The notes under the pieces are model-generated. The model saw only the letters and a list, made by a program, of their open reading frames with translations. It was not told the origin of the DNA and did not search any database. The position numbers and the translations under genes are program-made. This document shows positions 35,700 through 44,597 of a stretch of 64,000 nt of DNA, piece after piece. The stretch comes from Luteimicrobium subarcticum (GTDB lineage Bacteria > Actinomycetota > Actinomycetes > Actinomycetales > Cellulomonadaceae). How positions within the stretch are numbered: position 1 is the first letter of the stretch; each line of letters starts with the position of its first letter. Where the stretch lies: positions 1-64,000 of the forward strand of contig NZ_PGTZ01000010.1 of NCBI RefSeq assembly GCF_002798015.1, read 5' to 3'.

Positions 35700-36383
35700 T
35701 CACCGGTCGACGGGCTCGCCCCCGCCGTCGAGGCCGGCCTCGTGCGCGAGGATCGCCGCCTGCGTGCGGTTCACCAGACCCAGCTTCGCCAGTGCGTGCG
35801 ACAGGTGCGCCTTGACGGTCGGCTCCGCCATGTACAGCGCACGTGCGATCTCCGCGTTGGACGCACCTCGGGCCACCTCGCCCAGCACCTCGCGCTCCCG
35901 GTCGCTCAGCACCGCGACCCGCGTGCGAGCCTCGCTCGCGTGCTCGACGGCGGCCGAGGCGTCGGAGGCGACGAGCGCGTCGAGGATCTTGCGGGTGATC
36001 ACGGGCGACAGGATCGCCTCCCCGGCCGCAGCCGCCCGCACCCCCTGGCGCAGCTCCTCGGCCGTGCTGTCCTTGAGCAGGTATCCGGCAGCCCCGGCGC
36101 GCAGCGCGGGCACCACGTACCGGTCGTCCTGGAAGTGCGTCAGCACGACGACCACGGCGCCCGGCGCGAGCCGGACCACGTCCCGGGTGAGCTCGAGGCC
36201 GTCACGGCCCGGCATCTGCATGTCGGTGAGCACCACGTCCGGTCGCTCGCGCAGGACGACGTCGAGGCCGACGTCGCCGTCATCGGCCCGCCCTACCACG
36301 TCGATGTCGTCGGCGTCGTCGAGCAGGGCCGCGATCCCGTCACGGAACAGCGGCTCGTCGTCCACGACCACGACCCGGATCAT
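35700..36383 (-). CDS. NarL/LuxR-type response regulator
   Basis: 227 residues. Receiver domain with the phosphoacceptor in DVVLTDMQMPGRDGLEL and the Lys in GYLLKDSTAEEL, then a LuxR HTH (LSDREREVLGEVARGASNAEIARALYMAEPTVKAHLSHAL). Its ATG overlaps the stop of the kinase gene (ATGA), so the pair is coupled. Targets unknown; the exopolysaccharide-type synthase lies next door, transcribed the other way. Confidence 0.93.
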   Translation of the reverse strand: MIRVVVVDDEPLFRDGIAALLDDADDIDVVGRADDGDVGLDVVLRERPDVVLTDMQMPGRDGLELTRDVVRLAPGAVVVVLTHFQDDRYVVPALRAGAAGYLLKDSTAEELRQGVRAAAAGEAILSPVITRKILDALVASDASAAVEHASEARTRVAVLSDREREVLGEVARGASNAEIARALYMAEPTVKAHLSHALAKLGLVNRTQAAILAHEAGLDGGGEPVDR

Positions 36384-37504
36384 TCCCGCCCCCTCGTCCG
36401 CGGCAGCTCAGCCCGCACCTCGAAGCCACCGTCGTCGGACGGTCCCGCGTCGACCGTCCCACCGATCAGCGCGACGCGCTCCCGCAGGCCCGTGAGACCG
36501 ACGTGCGCGGTGGGCAGGTCGACCGGTTCGCGCACCGGGGCGCCGTTGTGCACGACCACCTCGAGCGTCGCGGGCGCCCGGTCCCGCACGGTCACAGACG
36601 TGGCCGCACCCGGCGCGTGCCGCGCAGCGTTGGTGAGGGCCTCCCGCACGACGCGGACCGCGGTGCGCTCAGCCGGCCCCGGAACCGCGTCGCGCGCAGC
36701 CACGACCTCGAGAGTCACCGGCTGACCGACCGAACGCGACTCAGCGACGAGCGCCTCGAGCGCCCCGAGGCCGAGCGCCTCCGGATGCTCGTCGGACTCG
36801 TCGCGCCGCAGGACGTCGAGAAGCTGGCGCAGCTCATCGAGTGCCGCGCGGGCAGCGTCCCGGATGGCGACCACGTCGCCCGCGAGGGTGTCGGGCACCC
36901 GGGTCTCGAGCAGGTTGGCGCGGAGCACGACCTCGCTCATGCGGTGCGCGGCGAGGTCGTGCATCTCCCGTGCGAGCCGGGCCCGCTCGAGCTCGCGCAC
37001 CGAGACGACGAGGTGCTCGGCGGCCGCGCGGCGACCGACCGACCGCGCGCCGGCGGCGGCGCGCCGGGTCGCCGCCGCTCGCCCGACGAACCATGCGGCG
37101 AGCAGCACGGCCAGGCCCAGCCGCCCCGGCAACGCGTCCGACCAGCTCTCGGCGGTGGCGGCGACCAGGCCGGGGCCGGCGAGGATTCCGCCGACGAGCC
37201 ACCAGACACCGCTCGCGCCGGGGACGAGCAGCCCCACGAGCAGGCTCGCCACCCCGGCCGCGACGGTCGGGGAGACGACCGCCAGGGCGCAGCAGCCCAC
37301 CAGCACCGGGCCCGGGCGGCGCGGGCCCCACCACAGCAGGACTGCGGCCAGCACCTGCGCACCGACCTCGACCCAGAGGCCGTGGTCCAGCGACCCCTGC
37401 TGGTCCCGGACGCCGACCACGAGGACACCGAGCACCACGGTGGCCAGCACGACCAGGGCACGCGCACCCGGGCGCGTGCTCCCGACCACGCCGAGACCCT
37501 GCAC
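36380..37504 (-). CDS. Sensor histidine kinase, HisKA_3 type
   Basis: 374 residues. About five membrane helices (20-150), phosphoacceptor in RARLAREMHDLAAHRMSEVV, and HATPase with REALTNAARHAPG and GLTGLRERVALIGG. GTG 37504 follows a TACGTT -10 box by six bases, so I take it as a leaderless start; the very long upstream frame is antisense to other genes. Works with the coupled response regulator. Confidence 0.88.
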   Translation of the reverse strand: MQGLGVVGSTRPGARALVVLATVVLGVLVVGVRDQQGSLDHGLWVEVGAQVLAAVLLWWGPRRPGPVLVGCCALAVVSPTVAAGVASLLVGLLVPGASGVWWLVGGILAGPGLVAATAESWSDALPGRLGLAVLLAAWFVGRAAATRRAAAGARSVGRRAAAEHLVVSVRELERARLAREMHDLAAHRMSEVVLRANLLETRVPDTLAGDVVAIRDAARAALDELRQLLDVLRRDESDEHPEALGLGALEALVAESRSVGQPVTLEVVAARDAVPGPAERTAVRVVREALTNAARHAPGAATSVTVRDRAPATLEVVVHNGAPVREPVDLPTAHVGLTGLRERVALIGGTVDAGPSDDGGFEVRAELPRTRGRE

Positions 37505-37676
37505 GCCCCGAACGTAACCACGCCTCGGGACGGAGCGCGCGAGGACGGTCGCAGGAGCGCCGATCGGATGCGCGCGACGTATCCGTCCGGCCGATCCCCG
37601 GAGGGTTCCCGCCGCCGCACGATGGTCAGGACAGCGAGGGAACAACCCCTCGAGCACCGACCTCTTGGAGACGACG

Positions 37677-37853
37677 ATGAGCGGCGACGACCTTCCTCTC
37701 GGAGCAGCCGGCCCGGTGGCCCTGCTCAGCCTGGCGACCACGGGTGCGGCCGTCGGATGGGTGGCCGGCATCGCCGTGAGCCTCGTCGTGCTCGGCGCGC
37801 TGCTCGTCCGCGTGACCCTCCAGCGCCGCCACCACGACGAGAAGGAGGCGTGA
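37677..37853 (+). CDS. 58-residue single-pass membrane protein
   Basis: Starts MSGDDLPLGAAGPVALLSL with one long hydrophobic segment (about 12-48), ends in a basic and acidic tail (RRHHDEKEA). TTGGAG lies eight bases before the ATG. Its stop overlaps the start of the GT2 gene (GTGA), so it is probably a partner of that membrane synthase, perhaps for stability or assembly. No family recognised. Confidence 0.6.
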   Translation: MSGDDLPLGAAGPVALLSLATTGAAVGWVAGIAVSLVVLGALLVRVTLQRRHHDEKEA

Positions 37854-39232
37854 GGACCGTGACGGCACGCGGCCCCTGGCCCGCGACCCCCGCGGCACCG
37901 CGCGCGACGCTGCGCCGCGGCGGCATGCAGACGACGCTCGTCGTCCTGTCCCTCGCCCTGCTCGGTTACGCCGCGATGCGCCTCGTCGCCATGTTCGACA
38001 CCCCGCGCGCGGTCACCTCGATCTGCATCGCCGGGCTCGTCGCGGTCGCGTGGGACCTGGTGGCCGGCTCGGCCAACCCGACGTTCACGCCCCGGACGCA
38101 GGCGGAGCGCGACACCGTCGACCGGCTCCGCGTGGTCGCGCTCGTCCCCGCCTACAACGAGGACGACGACGCCCTGCGCGCATGCCTCGCCTCGATGCTG
38201 CGCCAGTCCCGCCCGCTGGACGACATCTGCGTGACCGACGACGGCTCCACCACGGGCGACTACGCGGCGACCCGCGACTGGTTCCTCGCCGAATGCGTGC
38301 GCCACGGCGTGACGGGGCACTGGGAGCGCGTCCCGAACGGGGGCAAGCGTCAGGCACAGGTGGTCGGGCTTCGTGCCGCGCCGCACGCCGACGTCTACCT
38401 CACCGTCGACTCCGACACGATCCTCGACCCCGAGGCGGTCGCCCAGGGCGTCCAGCCGTTCGCGGACGACCGGGTGCAGGCCGTCGCCGGCGTGGTCCTC
38501 ACGGCGAACTACGGTGAGAACCTGCTCACGCGCATCCAGGAGCTCGCCTTCACCGACGCGCAGCTCGTCACGCGCTCCGCCCTCTCGCGGATGGGCTCCG
38601 TCCAGGTGACCTCCGGGGGCCTGGCGCTCTACCGGGCCGGAGTGCTCCAGGACAACATCGACACGTACCTCTCCGAGACCTGCCTGGGCCGCCCGATGCA
38701 CGCCTCGGACGACAGCCTCCTCGCGCTCTTCGCGCTCCAGTGCGGTCGCGTCGTCCAGCAGTCGGACGCGTTCGCCTTCACGCTGATGCCCACGTCGTTG
38801 TCCCACCACCGCCGTCAGCAGCTCCGGTGGATGCGCGGTTCGACGGTGCGTTCCGCGTGGCGCTTCCGCTACCTGCCGACCCGGCGCTACGCGTTCTGGC
38901 AGCACCTCGCGAAGTGGGCCCTCTATGCCGCCAACACGGGCGTCGCCCTGACGCTCCTCGGCACCGGTGTGCTGACCCAGCTTCCCGTCCTGGCGTGGAC
39001 CGCCGTCGTGGTCGTGGCGTTCAACCTCCTCGTAGCGACGCCGTACCTCGCGCTGCGCCGGTCCGACCAGACGGTCGTGCAGCGGCTCGGCGTGTTCGCC
39101 GTCGCGCCGCTCGTCGGGCTGTGGCAGATGACGGTGCTGCGGGTGCTGCGCTGGTACGCGATGGCGACGTTCGTCAAGGTGACGGCCGGGTGGGGGACGC
39201 GGTCGCAGGTCGAGGTCACTGCCGGATCCTGA
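37850..39232 (+). CDS. Membrane GT2 glycosyltransferase, hyaluronan-synthase-like
   Basis: 460 residues. Two N-terminal membrane helices (27-50, 54-73), a GT-A domain with VVALVPAYNEDDDAL, VTDDGSTTGD (130s), DSD metal motif at 187-189, SGGLALYR, acidic ASDD and QQLRW at 323-327 (QxxRW), then three or more C-terminal helices. This set is that of processive synthases of hyaluronan, chitin oligomers or poly-N-acetylglucosamine that extrude the polymer. The product is not readable. The GTG start overlaps the small membrane protein gene; a hairpin terminator follows. Confidence 0.85.
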   Translation: MRTVTARGPWPATPAAPRATLRRGGMQTTLVVLSLALLGYAAMRLVAMFDTPRAVTSICIAGLVAVAWDLVAGSANPTFTPRTQAERDTVDRLRVVALVPAYNEDDDALRACLASMLRQSRPLDDICVTDDGSTTGDYAATRDWFLAECVRHGVTGHWERVPNGGKRQAQVVGLRAAPHADVYLTVDSDTILDPEAVAQGVQPFADDRVQAVAGVVLTANYGENLLTRIQELAFTDAQLVTRSALSRMGSVQVTSGGLALYRAGVLQDNIDTYLSETCLGRPMHASDDSLLALFALQCGRVVQQSDAFAFTLMPTSLSHHRRQQLRWMRGSTVRSAWRFRYLPTRRYAFWQHLAKWALYAANTGVALTLLGTGVLTQLPVLAWTAVVVVAFNLLVATPYLALRRSDQTVVQRLGVFAVAPLVGLWQMTVLRVLRWYAMATFVKVTAGWGTRSQVEVTAGS

Positions 39233-39241
39233 GTCCTCTCG

Positions 39242-39276
39242 GAGCGGGTCCGAGGCTGAACGCCTCGGGCCCGCTC
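39242..39276 (+). terminator. Hairpin terminator after the GT2 gene
   Basis: GAGCGGG-CCGAGGC (39242-39256) pairs with GCCTCGG-CCCGCTC (39262-39276). Confidence 0.8.
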
Positions 39277-39433
39277 TCACGTGCCCGCGACAGTGCCCGC
39301 GCCCGAGCCTCGACCGCGGACACCTATTCGAACGGATGCGTCGGCACGATACGACCGGCCGATGTTCAGCCGGACGCATGGGCAGAACCTGGAAGAGGTC
39401 AAAGAAAGCCCTCCAGAGCAAAGGAACGAAGCC

Positions 39434-41701
39434 ATGAAGTCCCGCACGACGATCATCACCACCGCGGTTGCCGCTGCCCTGGTGGGCGGCCCCGCGATCT
39501 CGGCGACCGCCGCCGAGGCCCCGCCCGAGACCGACAGCAGCTCGACCGCGACGGCGACCACCGACGACGACGTCTCGGAGCGCGCCGCGGACACCTCGCG
39601 CACGGACGCCCCGGCGTCCGACCCGACGTCGATCGAGACCAACGAGACGCGCGGACCGGTCGACCCGGTCGTGGCGCCCGTTCCAGGTCCGGCGCCCGTC
39701 GAGGCACCGGCCGTCAAGACCCCGGCAGCTGAGGCACCGGCCGCCGAGGCGCCGGCGAAGGAGGCACCCGCAGCCGAGGCGCCCTCCCCCGAGCCTGCGG
39801 CCCCAGCGTCCGAGCCGGAGCACGCAGACGACGCCACCGCGTCGGAGAAGACGGCTGAGCCGGCCGCACCGGACCGCCAGGCCGACCACGAGAAGACGGA
39901 CGAGGTGCCGTCGGACGCCGCTGACGGCGCCGACGCAGCCGAGGCCGCTGGTGCCGCTGCGAACGACACGTCGAGCACGCCGCAGCCTGCCGCACCGCGC
40001 GCCCTCGCAGGAGCCCTGCGCGCCTCCGCGTCGGACGAGCACGCCGACGAGGACGAGCACTGGAGCGACAACTACTACAACGGCTTCTCCTGCGACTACT
40101 GGTACTTCGCCGAGGACGCCGCGCACACCTCGGGTCGCACCTGGGACGGCTGGTACGGCTCGCCGCAGCTGCACATCCTGCACCACACGCTGACGGAGGC
40201 CGACGGCACCATCCGTATGGTCTACGACCGGGACATCGCGAACTACTGGTACCACGTGTGGTCCGGCGACGAGACCGCGAAGACCGACCCCGACGGCATC
40301 CACTGGGGCAACACGGACGCGCAGCAGACCGTGCTGGTCAACGGGTACAAGGGCGGCAACGACCTCGCGGCCCGCGCGGCGGACGCCCGCGCGCTCCTCG
40401 AGCGCGCCGGCGTCACCATGACCGACTTCCCGTGGCTCGAGACGATCGAGAGCTACCAGTGGCAGATCGACCACGGGTACATGACCGCGGACGAGGCCGC
40501 CCAGCTCGTCGCCGAGAACAACGCGGCGAGCCAGCAGCGGTACGCCGACTACACCGCGTACGAGGCCACGCAGTTCGCGGTCTGGTACTTCGCGGGGTCG
40601 AACGACGGCAGCCCCGGCGGGAACGACGTGATGAGCCTGTTCTTCGACGTCGACCCGGTCACCCAGCACGTCACGCTGTCGGACTACGCGATGCGCCAGT
40701 TCGACTCGGGCAACGGCGGCGGCTGGGCCAACGGCTACAACAGCGACCGTCTCGCCACGATGCAGACCGCCGCGTGGCTCATCGAGAAGGCCCTGTCGAC
40801 CACCAACGTCATCCCCAAGCCGACGTTCGTGCCGACCGCGCCCGTGTCCAACAAGGACGGCTCGACGTCCTACGGCTTCACCGTGGGCATCACGGGTGCA
40901 GCCACCGGCACGTCTGTCCCGGTCGAGCTGCGGCTCGCCGGCGGCGGGACCGTCCCCGACGGCGTGACCCTCGTCGACTCCCAGGGCAAGGTCGTGACCA
41001 CCGTCAAGGCCGGCCAGCAGGTGTTCGTCAAGGTCGCGCAGGGCATCAAGGCCGCCGACCTGGAGGGCCTGCAGATCTGGGGCTCCGCAGACGGCACCGA
41101 GCTCGGGTCCCCGCACTTCTACACGGGCTGGGACCACAACAACCACTCGTACACGATCGACGACGAGGGCAACTGGACGCAGGCACAGTTCCAGCACTGG
41201 CTGATCGGCCTGGGCGAGCTCGACCGCCCGTCGACCGCGTGGGACTGGGCGACGATCGCTCTCAACGCCGACCCGGCTGACCCGACGGACCCGGGCACCA
41301 CGGACCCGACGGACCCCGGCACCACCGACCCGACCGACCCGGGCACCACCGACCCGACCGACCCGGGCACCACCGACCCGACCGACCCGGGCACCACGGA
41401 CCCGACGGACCCCGGCACCACCGACCCGACCGACCCGACGTCCAGCGGCGGAACCACCCCGGTCGACCGGGCCACCCGGACAATCGCCGAGAACACGACA
41501 GTCCGCACTGAGGGACAGGGCCGCACCCAGCTCGTCGCACCGGCTCCCGCCCGGGAAGCCACGACGTCCGAGGCGGCGCGGGCCGCAGGGCTCGCCCAGA
41601 CCGGCTCGGACGCCACGACCGTGCTCTGGCTCACCGGAGCGATGCTGGCGCTGGGTGGCGTGCTCGTCGCCGGCTCGCGGATCCGCCGCCGCGAGAGCTG
41701 A
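39434..41701 (+). CDS. Cell-wall-anchored thioester-domain (TQXA) adhesin
   Basis: 755 residues. Signal peptide 1-26. Residues 27-205 form an Ala/Pro/Glu-rich stalk. A thioester domain follows: Cys220 in NGFSCDYWYF and Gln380 in YEATQFAVWYF (the TQxA motif) are the pair expected to form an internal Cys-Gln thioester, used to attach covalently to surface amines. After about 600 come six or more DPTDPGTT repeats, then LAQTGSDATT, a membrane helix and RIRRRES, a LAxTG-type sorting signal for a class E sortase. AAAGGAACGAAG precedes the ATG. Inferred role: covalent adhesion to a host, hypha or polymer. Confidence 0.85.
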   Translation: MKSRTTIITTAVAAALVGGPAISATAAEAPPETDSSSTATATTDDDVSERAADTSRTDAPASDPTSIETNETRGPVDPVVAPVPGPAPVEAPAVKTPAAEAPAAEAPAKEAPAAEAPSPEPAAPASEPEHADDATASEKTAEPAAPDRQADHEKTDEVPSDAADGADAAEAAGAAANDTSSTPQPAAPRALAGALRASASDEHADEDEHWSDNYYNGFSCDYWYFAEDAAHTSGRTWDGWYGSPQLHILHHTLTEADGTIRMVYDRDIANYWYHVWSGDETAKTDPDGIHWGNTDAQQTVLVNGYKGGNDLAARAADARALLERAGVTMTDFPWLETIESYQWQIDHGYMTADEAAQLVAENNAASQQRYADYTAYEATQFAVWYFAGSNDGSPGGNDVMSLFFDVDPVTQHVTLSDYAMRQFDSGNGGGWANGYNSDRLATMQTAAWLIEKALSTTNVIPKPTFVPTAPVSNKDGSTSYGFTVGITGAATGTSVPVELRLAGGGTVPDGVTLVDSQGKVVTTVKAGQQVFVKVAQGIKAADLEGLQIWGSADGTELGSPHFYTGWDHNNHSYTIDDEGNWTQAQFQHWLIGLGELDRPSTAWDWATIALNADPADPTDPGTTDPTDPGTTDPTDPGTTDPTDPGTTDPTDPGTTDPTDPGTTDPTDPTSSGGTTPVDRATRTIAENTTVRTEGQGRTQLVAPAPAREATTSEAARAAGLAQTGSDATTVLWLTGAMLALGGVLVAGSRIRRRES
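41275..41434 (+). repeat. 24-bp tandem repeats encoding DPTDPGTT
   Basis: About six and a half imperfect 24-bp units give a flexible wall-spanning linker. Copy number is likely to vary between strains by slippage. Confidence 0.9.
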
Positions 41702-41724
41702 CACCCGTTCGATGCAGGACCCGA

Positions 41725-41751
41725 GGGACCCGCCACGTCGTGGCGGGTCCC
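41725..41751 (+). terminator. Hairpin terminator after the adhesin gene
   Basis: GGGACCCGCCA pairs with TGGCGGGTCCC around a 5-nt loop, 24 bases past the stop codon. Confidence 0.85.
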
Positions 41752-41878
41752 TCGCGCGCTCCGCGAGCGGCGGTAGCCCGGGTCGCCGTCGTCGTGACGG
41801 TCGTCGTCAAGCGCAACCGCTCGGCACGGCAACCTCGCACCCGGGTCGACGACCTCATCCCTGAACCCTCGGGAACGA

Positions 41879-41922
41879 CGAAGGGCCCCAGATCCGCGTG
41901 ATTCCGCGGTTGGGGCCCTTCG
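41879..41922 (-). terminator. Displaced original terminator of tRNA-Ser(CGA)
   Basis: Perfect 12-bp stem (41879-41890 with 41911-41922) enclosing a smaller CCGCG/CGCGG hairpin. It is nearly identical to the hairpin now directly downstream of the tRNA at 53829-53872 and was probably the tRNA's terminator before the element inserted. Confidence 0.75.
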
Positions 41923-41940
41923 GGTGGCGGTAGCGGTGGG
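41911..41940. repeat. Left attachment site of the integrative element
   Basis: 30 bp identical to 53861-53890, covering the last 16 nt of tRNA-Ser including CCA plus 14 nt beyond. Similarity (few mismatches) continues left to about 41871. Element DNA begins to the right of 41940. Confidence 0.9.
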
Positions 41941-42414
41941 CTTCGGACGTGGCCCTGTCACAAGTCTGAGCAGTTCGGCAAGAGTCTTCCTGACCTGCAT
42001 GTTCATGATTGCGGCGGTTCGGTGGTGTTGGACGTGGTGGCGTGGGTTCGGTCTCCAAAACGGAGGGAATTCGGTGACCCTAGCCCCGCGCCCGCACCTG
42101 GGCGTCGTCCGGCTCCCTGCCCCGCCTTGCCGGCGGACGCCCGGGTCAAGGGTGGGCGCTTGCGCCCATCGCGCAGCGACGCCGCAGGCGCCCTTGATGC
42201 GGGTGGCCGTCGGTAAGACACTCGTCGAGCCGGGCGACACGACAACGGTCACGCCAAGCAGACGCACGCCGCGGGCCCGTCGACGGTTTGCGCACCCCTC
42301 GTCTCTGTGTTCACGGGCCGCACAGCCGTCGGCGGGTGAAATTCGTCCACGGACGCAGCATTCCCGTGCCGCACTGATAGTCTCCGCTAGCCACTTCTGA
42401 GAGGACATTGATTG
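41941..42414. other. Non-coding left end of the element
   Basis: 474 bp with no convincing gene. It holds a short GGGCGC/GCGCCC hairpin near 42153-42168 and, at 42050-42066, a CCAAAACGGAGGGAA stretch that resembles TCAAAACGGAGTGAA near the right end (about 53793-53808); these could be integrase or excisionase arm sites, but this is a guess. Confidence 0.4.
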
Positions 42415-42723
42415 ATGACGATTAAGGGCGTCCATTCGTCCCGACCGAACACCCGCAGACGCTTCGGAGCTATGGTGCTTCTCGGGGCACTCGCGACGGT
42501 CGTTCTGGCTGGCTGCGGCGGAAAGGACCCAGTCGGCCCGGACGTCCGCGGCATGAGTCTCCCTGACGCCGAAAAGGCGCTCGACTCTGCGAAGATCGGA
42601 TATTCGGAGCACGCCTCGGACGCCGCATTTGGAATCATCGTCAAGGAAAACTTCGTCGTGTGCAAGGAAGCGTACGTGAACGAACAGATGGTGCGCCTCG
42701 AAGTTGCCAAGCACGGCTGTTGA
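42415..42723 (+). CDS. Lipoprotein with a PASTA-like domain
   Basis: 102 residues. Basic head, hydrophobic stretch and lipobox VVLAGCGG (Cys about 34), so a lipoprotein outside the membrane. The rest, VGPDVRGMSLPDAEKALDSAKIGYSEH, is the PASTA pattern; two further cysteines follow. PASTA domains bind peptidoglycan fragments or mediate contacts. ATG 42415 is preceded by GAGAGGA. On an AICE it might serve exclusion or mating-pair contact, but nothing proves this. Codon use is less GC-biased than the chromosome. Confidence 0.75.
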   Translation: MTIKGVHSSRPNTRRRFGAMVLLGALATVVLAGCGGKDPVGPDVRGMSLPDAEKALDSAKIGYSEHASDAAFGIIVKENFVVCKEAYVNEQMVRLEVAKHGC

Positions 42724-43148
42724 GCAACCCAATCGCCCGCAACACGGAGGCGTCTGAAGCATCCCGAGAGCCGAACGGTGCTCACGTCGGCGGAGGCGGC
42801 CGCGGCGTCGAGGCTGAAGGCCGGCACCTGGAACAGCGGGCGAGCTCTGGCGTGGCTGGCGGGGCACGGCAGTCGGCAAGCTGACCAGTCGGACTCGTGA
42901 GGACGGCCCTGGAGATGACTCCGGGGCCGTCGCTGTGTCCGGTCGCCGCGCGCGGGCGGGCGCGGCGGCGTGAACGGGCGGAGCCCGCATGCGCGCCCCG
43001 CGCCCGCCAGGCGCGTGGTGCGCGGCGCTTGCGCCGCGCCTTGAGTCAGTAGGGAAAGTTCTCACGAAACGTAGCCAGGCGGACCTTCTCCGCGTCGCCC
43101 GCCGCGGAGAAGTTGCCGAACCCGAAGGAAGCAGGAGCGAACGAGCGC
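42724..43148. other. Non-coding spacer with terminator and GC-rich palindromes
   Basis: 425 bp without a supportable gene. A hairpin GACGGCCC/GGGCCGTC at 42902-42931 is a probable terminator. From 42950 to 43040 the sequence is a run of GCGC-rich inverted repeats. The remainder has scattered lower-GC sequence and precedes the 3' end of the methyltransferase gene. Confidence 0.5.
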
Positions 43149-44534
43149 TTAGGACGCCAGCGGGCGCCCTAGCGACGCTTCGGGGCCACCGAGGATGCTC
43201 CCGATTGGCAACCGGAGTCCGGCGGCCGAACTGAGACCCTCGAGTCGCCCTAGTCGCGGGGCAACATGCAGCACGCTGAAGGCCCCCCCACCGGCCCACG
43301 AAACTTGGCCAGTGATCCCGCCGGGGTCCGCGCCGTCCACGACAAACTTAAGTCGGGGCAGCGTAAAATCAACTACAGTCTTAGCATTTCGCTCGACCGC
43401 AATCCATCTTCGTCGCATTTTATGTGCAACGGCAGGGGTAGTTCCCGACCCTGCAAATAGATCGACCACAAGCTCGCCAACGTTCGAGCCGATGTGAATG
43501 ATTCTCTCAAGTAGTTCTTCAGGCTTAGGCGTGTCGAACAACGGGGACTCTGGAAAGAGCTGCTGAAGATGCCTCTTAGCGTCGTCATTTGCACCGACGT
43601 CCGCTGATCCCCACACCGTAAAAGGAACAAGTCCACGCAGTTGATGCGCAAAAAGCTTGAGCCTCGGTGAGCCGCTTCCAGACTTGGGAAACCAGATCCT
43701 GTCCTCGGCAAGAAGTCGCAGGTATGTTCCCTCCGTCGCATACCATGAGCGACCTCGTGGCGGATGAATCACGTCTCCCGATGGGGTGACGATCGGATAC
43801 TGCTGGGCACTGCGGTATCCAGGCGCAGTAAAGGGGGCATCCGCCCACGGTCCACGCGGGTCACCATCGCGATTGCGAAGCGTCGCGTCATCTTTGACGA
43901 GAAGGTTTCGAGAGGCCTTCCAGGTCTTGGCACCCGCTGGCGCGTATACCAGGATCGTGTCGTGGTTTGAACTAAACGCTGAACGCGACTCTCTCGTGGT
44001 TCGCTTCTGCCAGACCACGGATGCAACGAAAGAGGACACGCCAAAGACCTCGTCCATAACGGCGCGCGCCCGATGGAGTTCGGAATCATCCAGGTGTAGC
44101 CAGACAGAGGCATCGGGGCGAAGATGCGGCTTGACCGCAGTCAGCCGATCCTTCAGCATCGAGAGCCACATAGGGCTCGCCAGCTTGTCGCCGTATTGAT
44201 TGAACGACTTCCCCGTATTGAATGGTGGATCGATGTAGACGAGCCGGACCCCGTCCGGCCCGAAGAGGCCAGCGCCGCCGAGGGCATCAACCGCATCAAG
44301 TCCGTCACCCACAACCAACGCGGACGTCCCTGGCGCTGCCTCGGGTCCGGGCGAGACCTGCTCCGTACGGGCAAAGGGCGCGTCACTGTCACGCGACCGA
44401 TCCACCCACTCGTAGCCCGTCGCGCCCGAGGCGACCAGCAGCCGTTCCTTGTTCGGCCACACGAGCTCGATGGCGTCAGTCAAGAGTCCTCCAGGTGTTG
44501 TTGCAGTGTGCCGAGCGCCGCACGGGGACGACAT
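43149..44534 (-). CDS. Beta-class DNA adenine (or cytosine-N4) methyltransferase
   Basis: 461 residues from ATG 44534. Motif IV VYIDPPFNTGKSFNQYGD at about 99-116 comes before motif I DLFAGSGTTPAVAHKM at about 358-373, with the target-recognition region between them: the beta order of Type III Mod and some Type II enzymes. DPPF suggests N6-adenine. Shorter than Type III Mod and no Res gene is present, so Type II is more likely. Composition is clearly lower in GC than the chromosome. Divergent from the Dam-like gene; the start is uncertain because no strong ribosome site precedes 44534. Confidence 0.85.
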   Translation of the reverse strand: MSSPCGARHTATTPGGLLTDAIELVWPNKERLLVASGATGYEWVDRSRDSDAPFARTEQVSPGPEAAPGTSALVVGDGLDAVDALGGAGLFGPDGVRLVYIDPPFNTGKSFNQYGDKLASPMWLSMLKDRLTAVKPHLRPDASVWLHLDDSELHRARAVMDEVFGVSSFVASVVWQKRTTRESRSAFSSNHDTILVYAPAGAKTWKASRNLLVKDDATLRNRDGDPRGPWADAPFTAPGYRSAQQYPIVTPSGDVIHPPRGRSWYATEGTYLRLLAEDRIWFPKSGSGSPRLKLFAHQLRGLVPFTVWGSADVGANDDAKRHLQQLFPESPLFDTPKPEELLERIIHIGSNVGELVVDLFAGSGTTPAVAHKMRRRWIAVERNAKTVVDFTLPRLKFVVDGADPGGITGQVSWAGGGAFSVLHVAPRLGRLEGLSSAAGLRLPIGSILGGPEASLGRPLAS

Positions 44535-44597
44535 GCCAACTGAGGCTACGATCTCACCTGCAGCCCACACGGTCACATCCGACACCCGGAGGTCGTC
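44535..44597 (+). promoter_or_regulatory. Divergent spacer between the two methyltransferase genes
   Basis: Contains TACGAT at about 44549-44554 as a -10 candidate for the rightward gene, then GGAGG at 44588-44592, five bases before ATC 44598. There is no ATG, GTG or TTG in the Dam frame between the in-frame TGA upstream and 44706. Confidence 0.5.

Noticed and set aside
37677-37853. LPXTG-type sorting signal at LPLGA in the 58-residue protein
   Set aside because: The motif lies at the N-terminus before the membrane helix, not after a secreted domain.
36380-41704. A 5.3-kb open frame on the minus strand
   Set aside because: Only its last 374 codons match a kinase. The rest is antisense to the GT2 and adhesin genes and arises from high GC content.
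43149-44534. Type III restriction-modification Mod subunit
   Set aside because: Motif order fits, but the protein is shorter than Mod and no helicase-nuclease Res gene is nearby.
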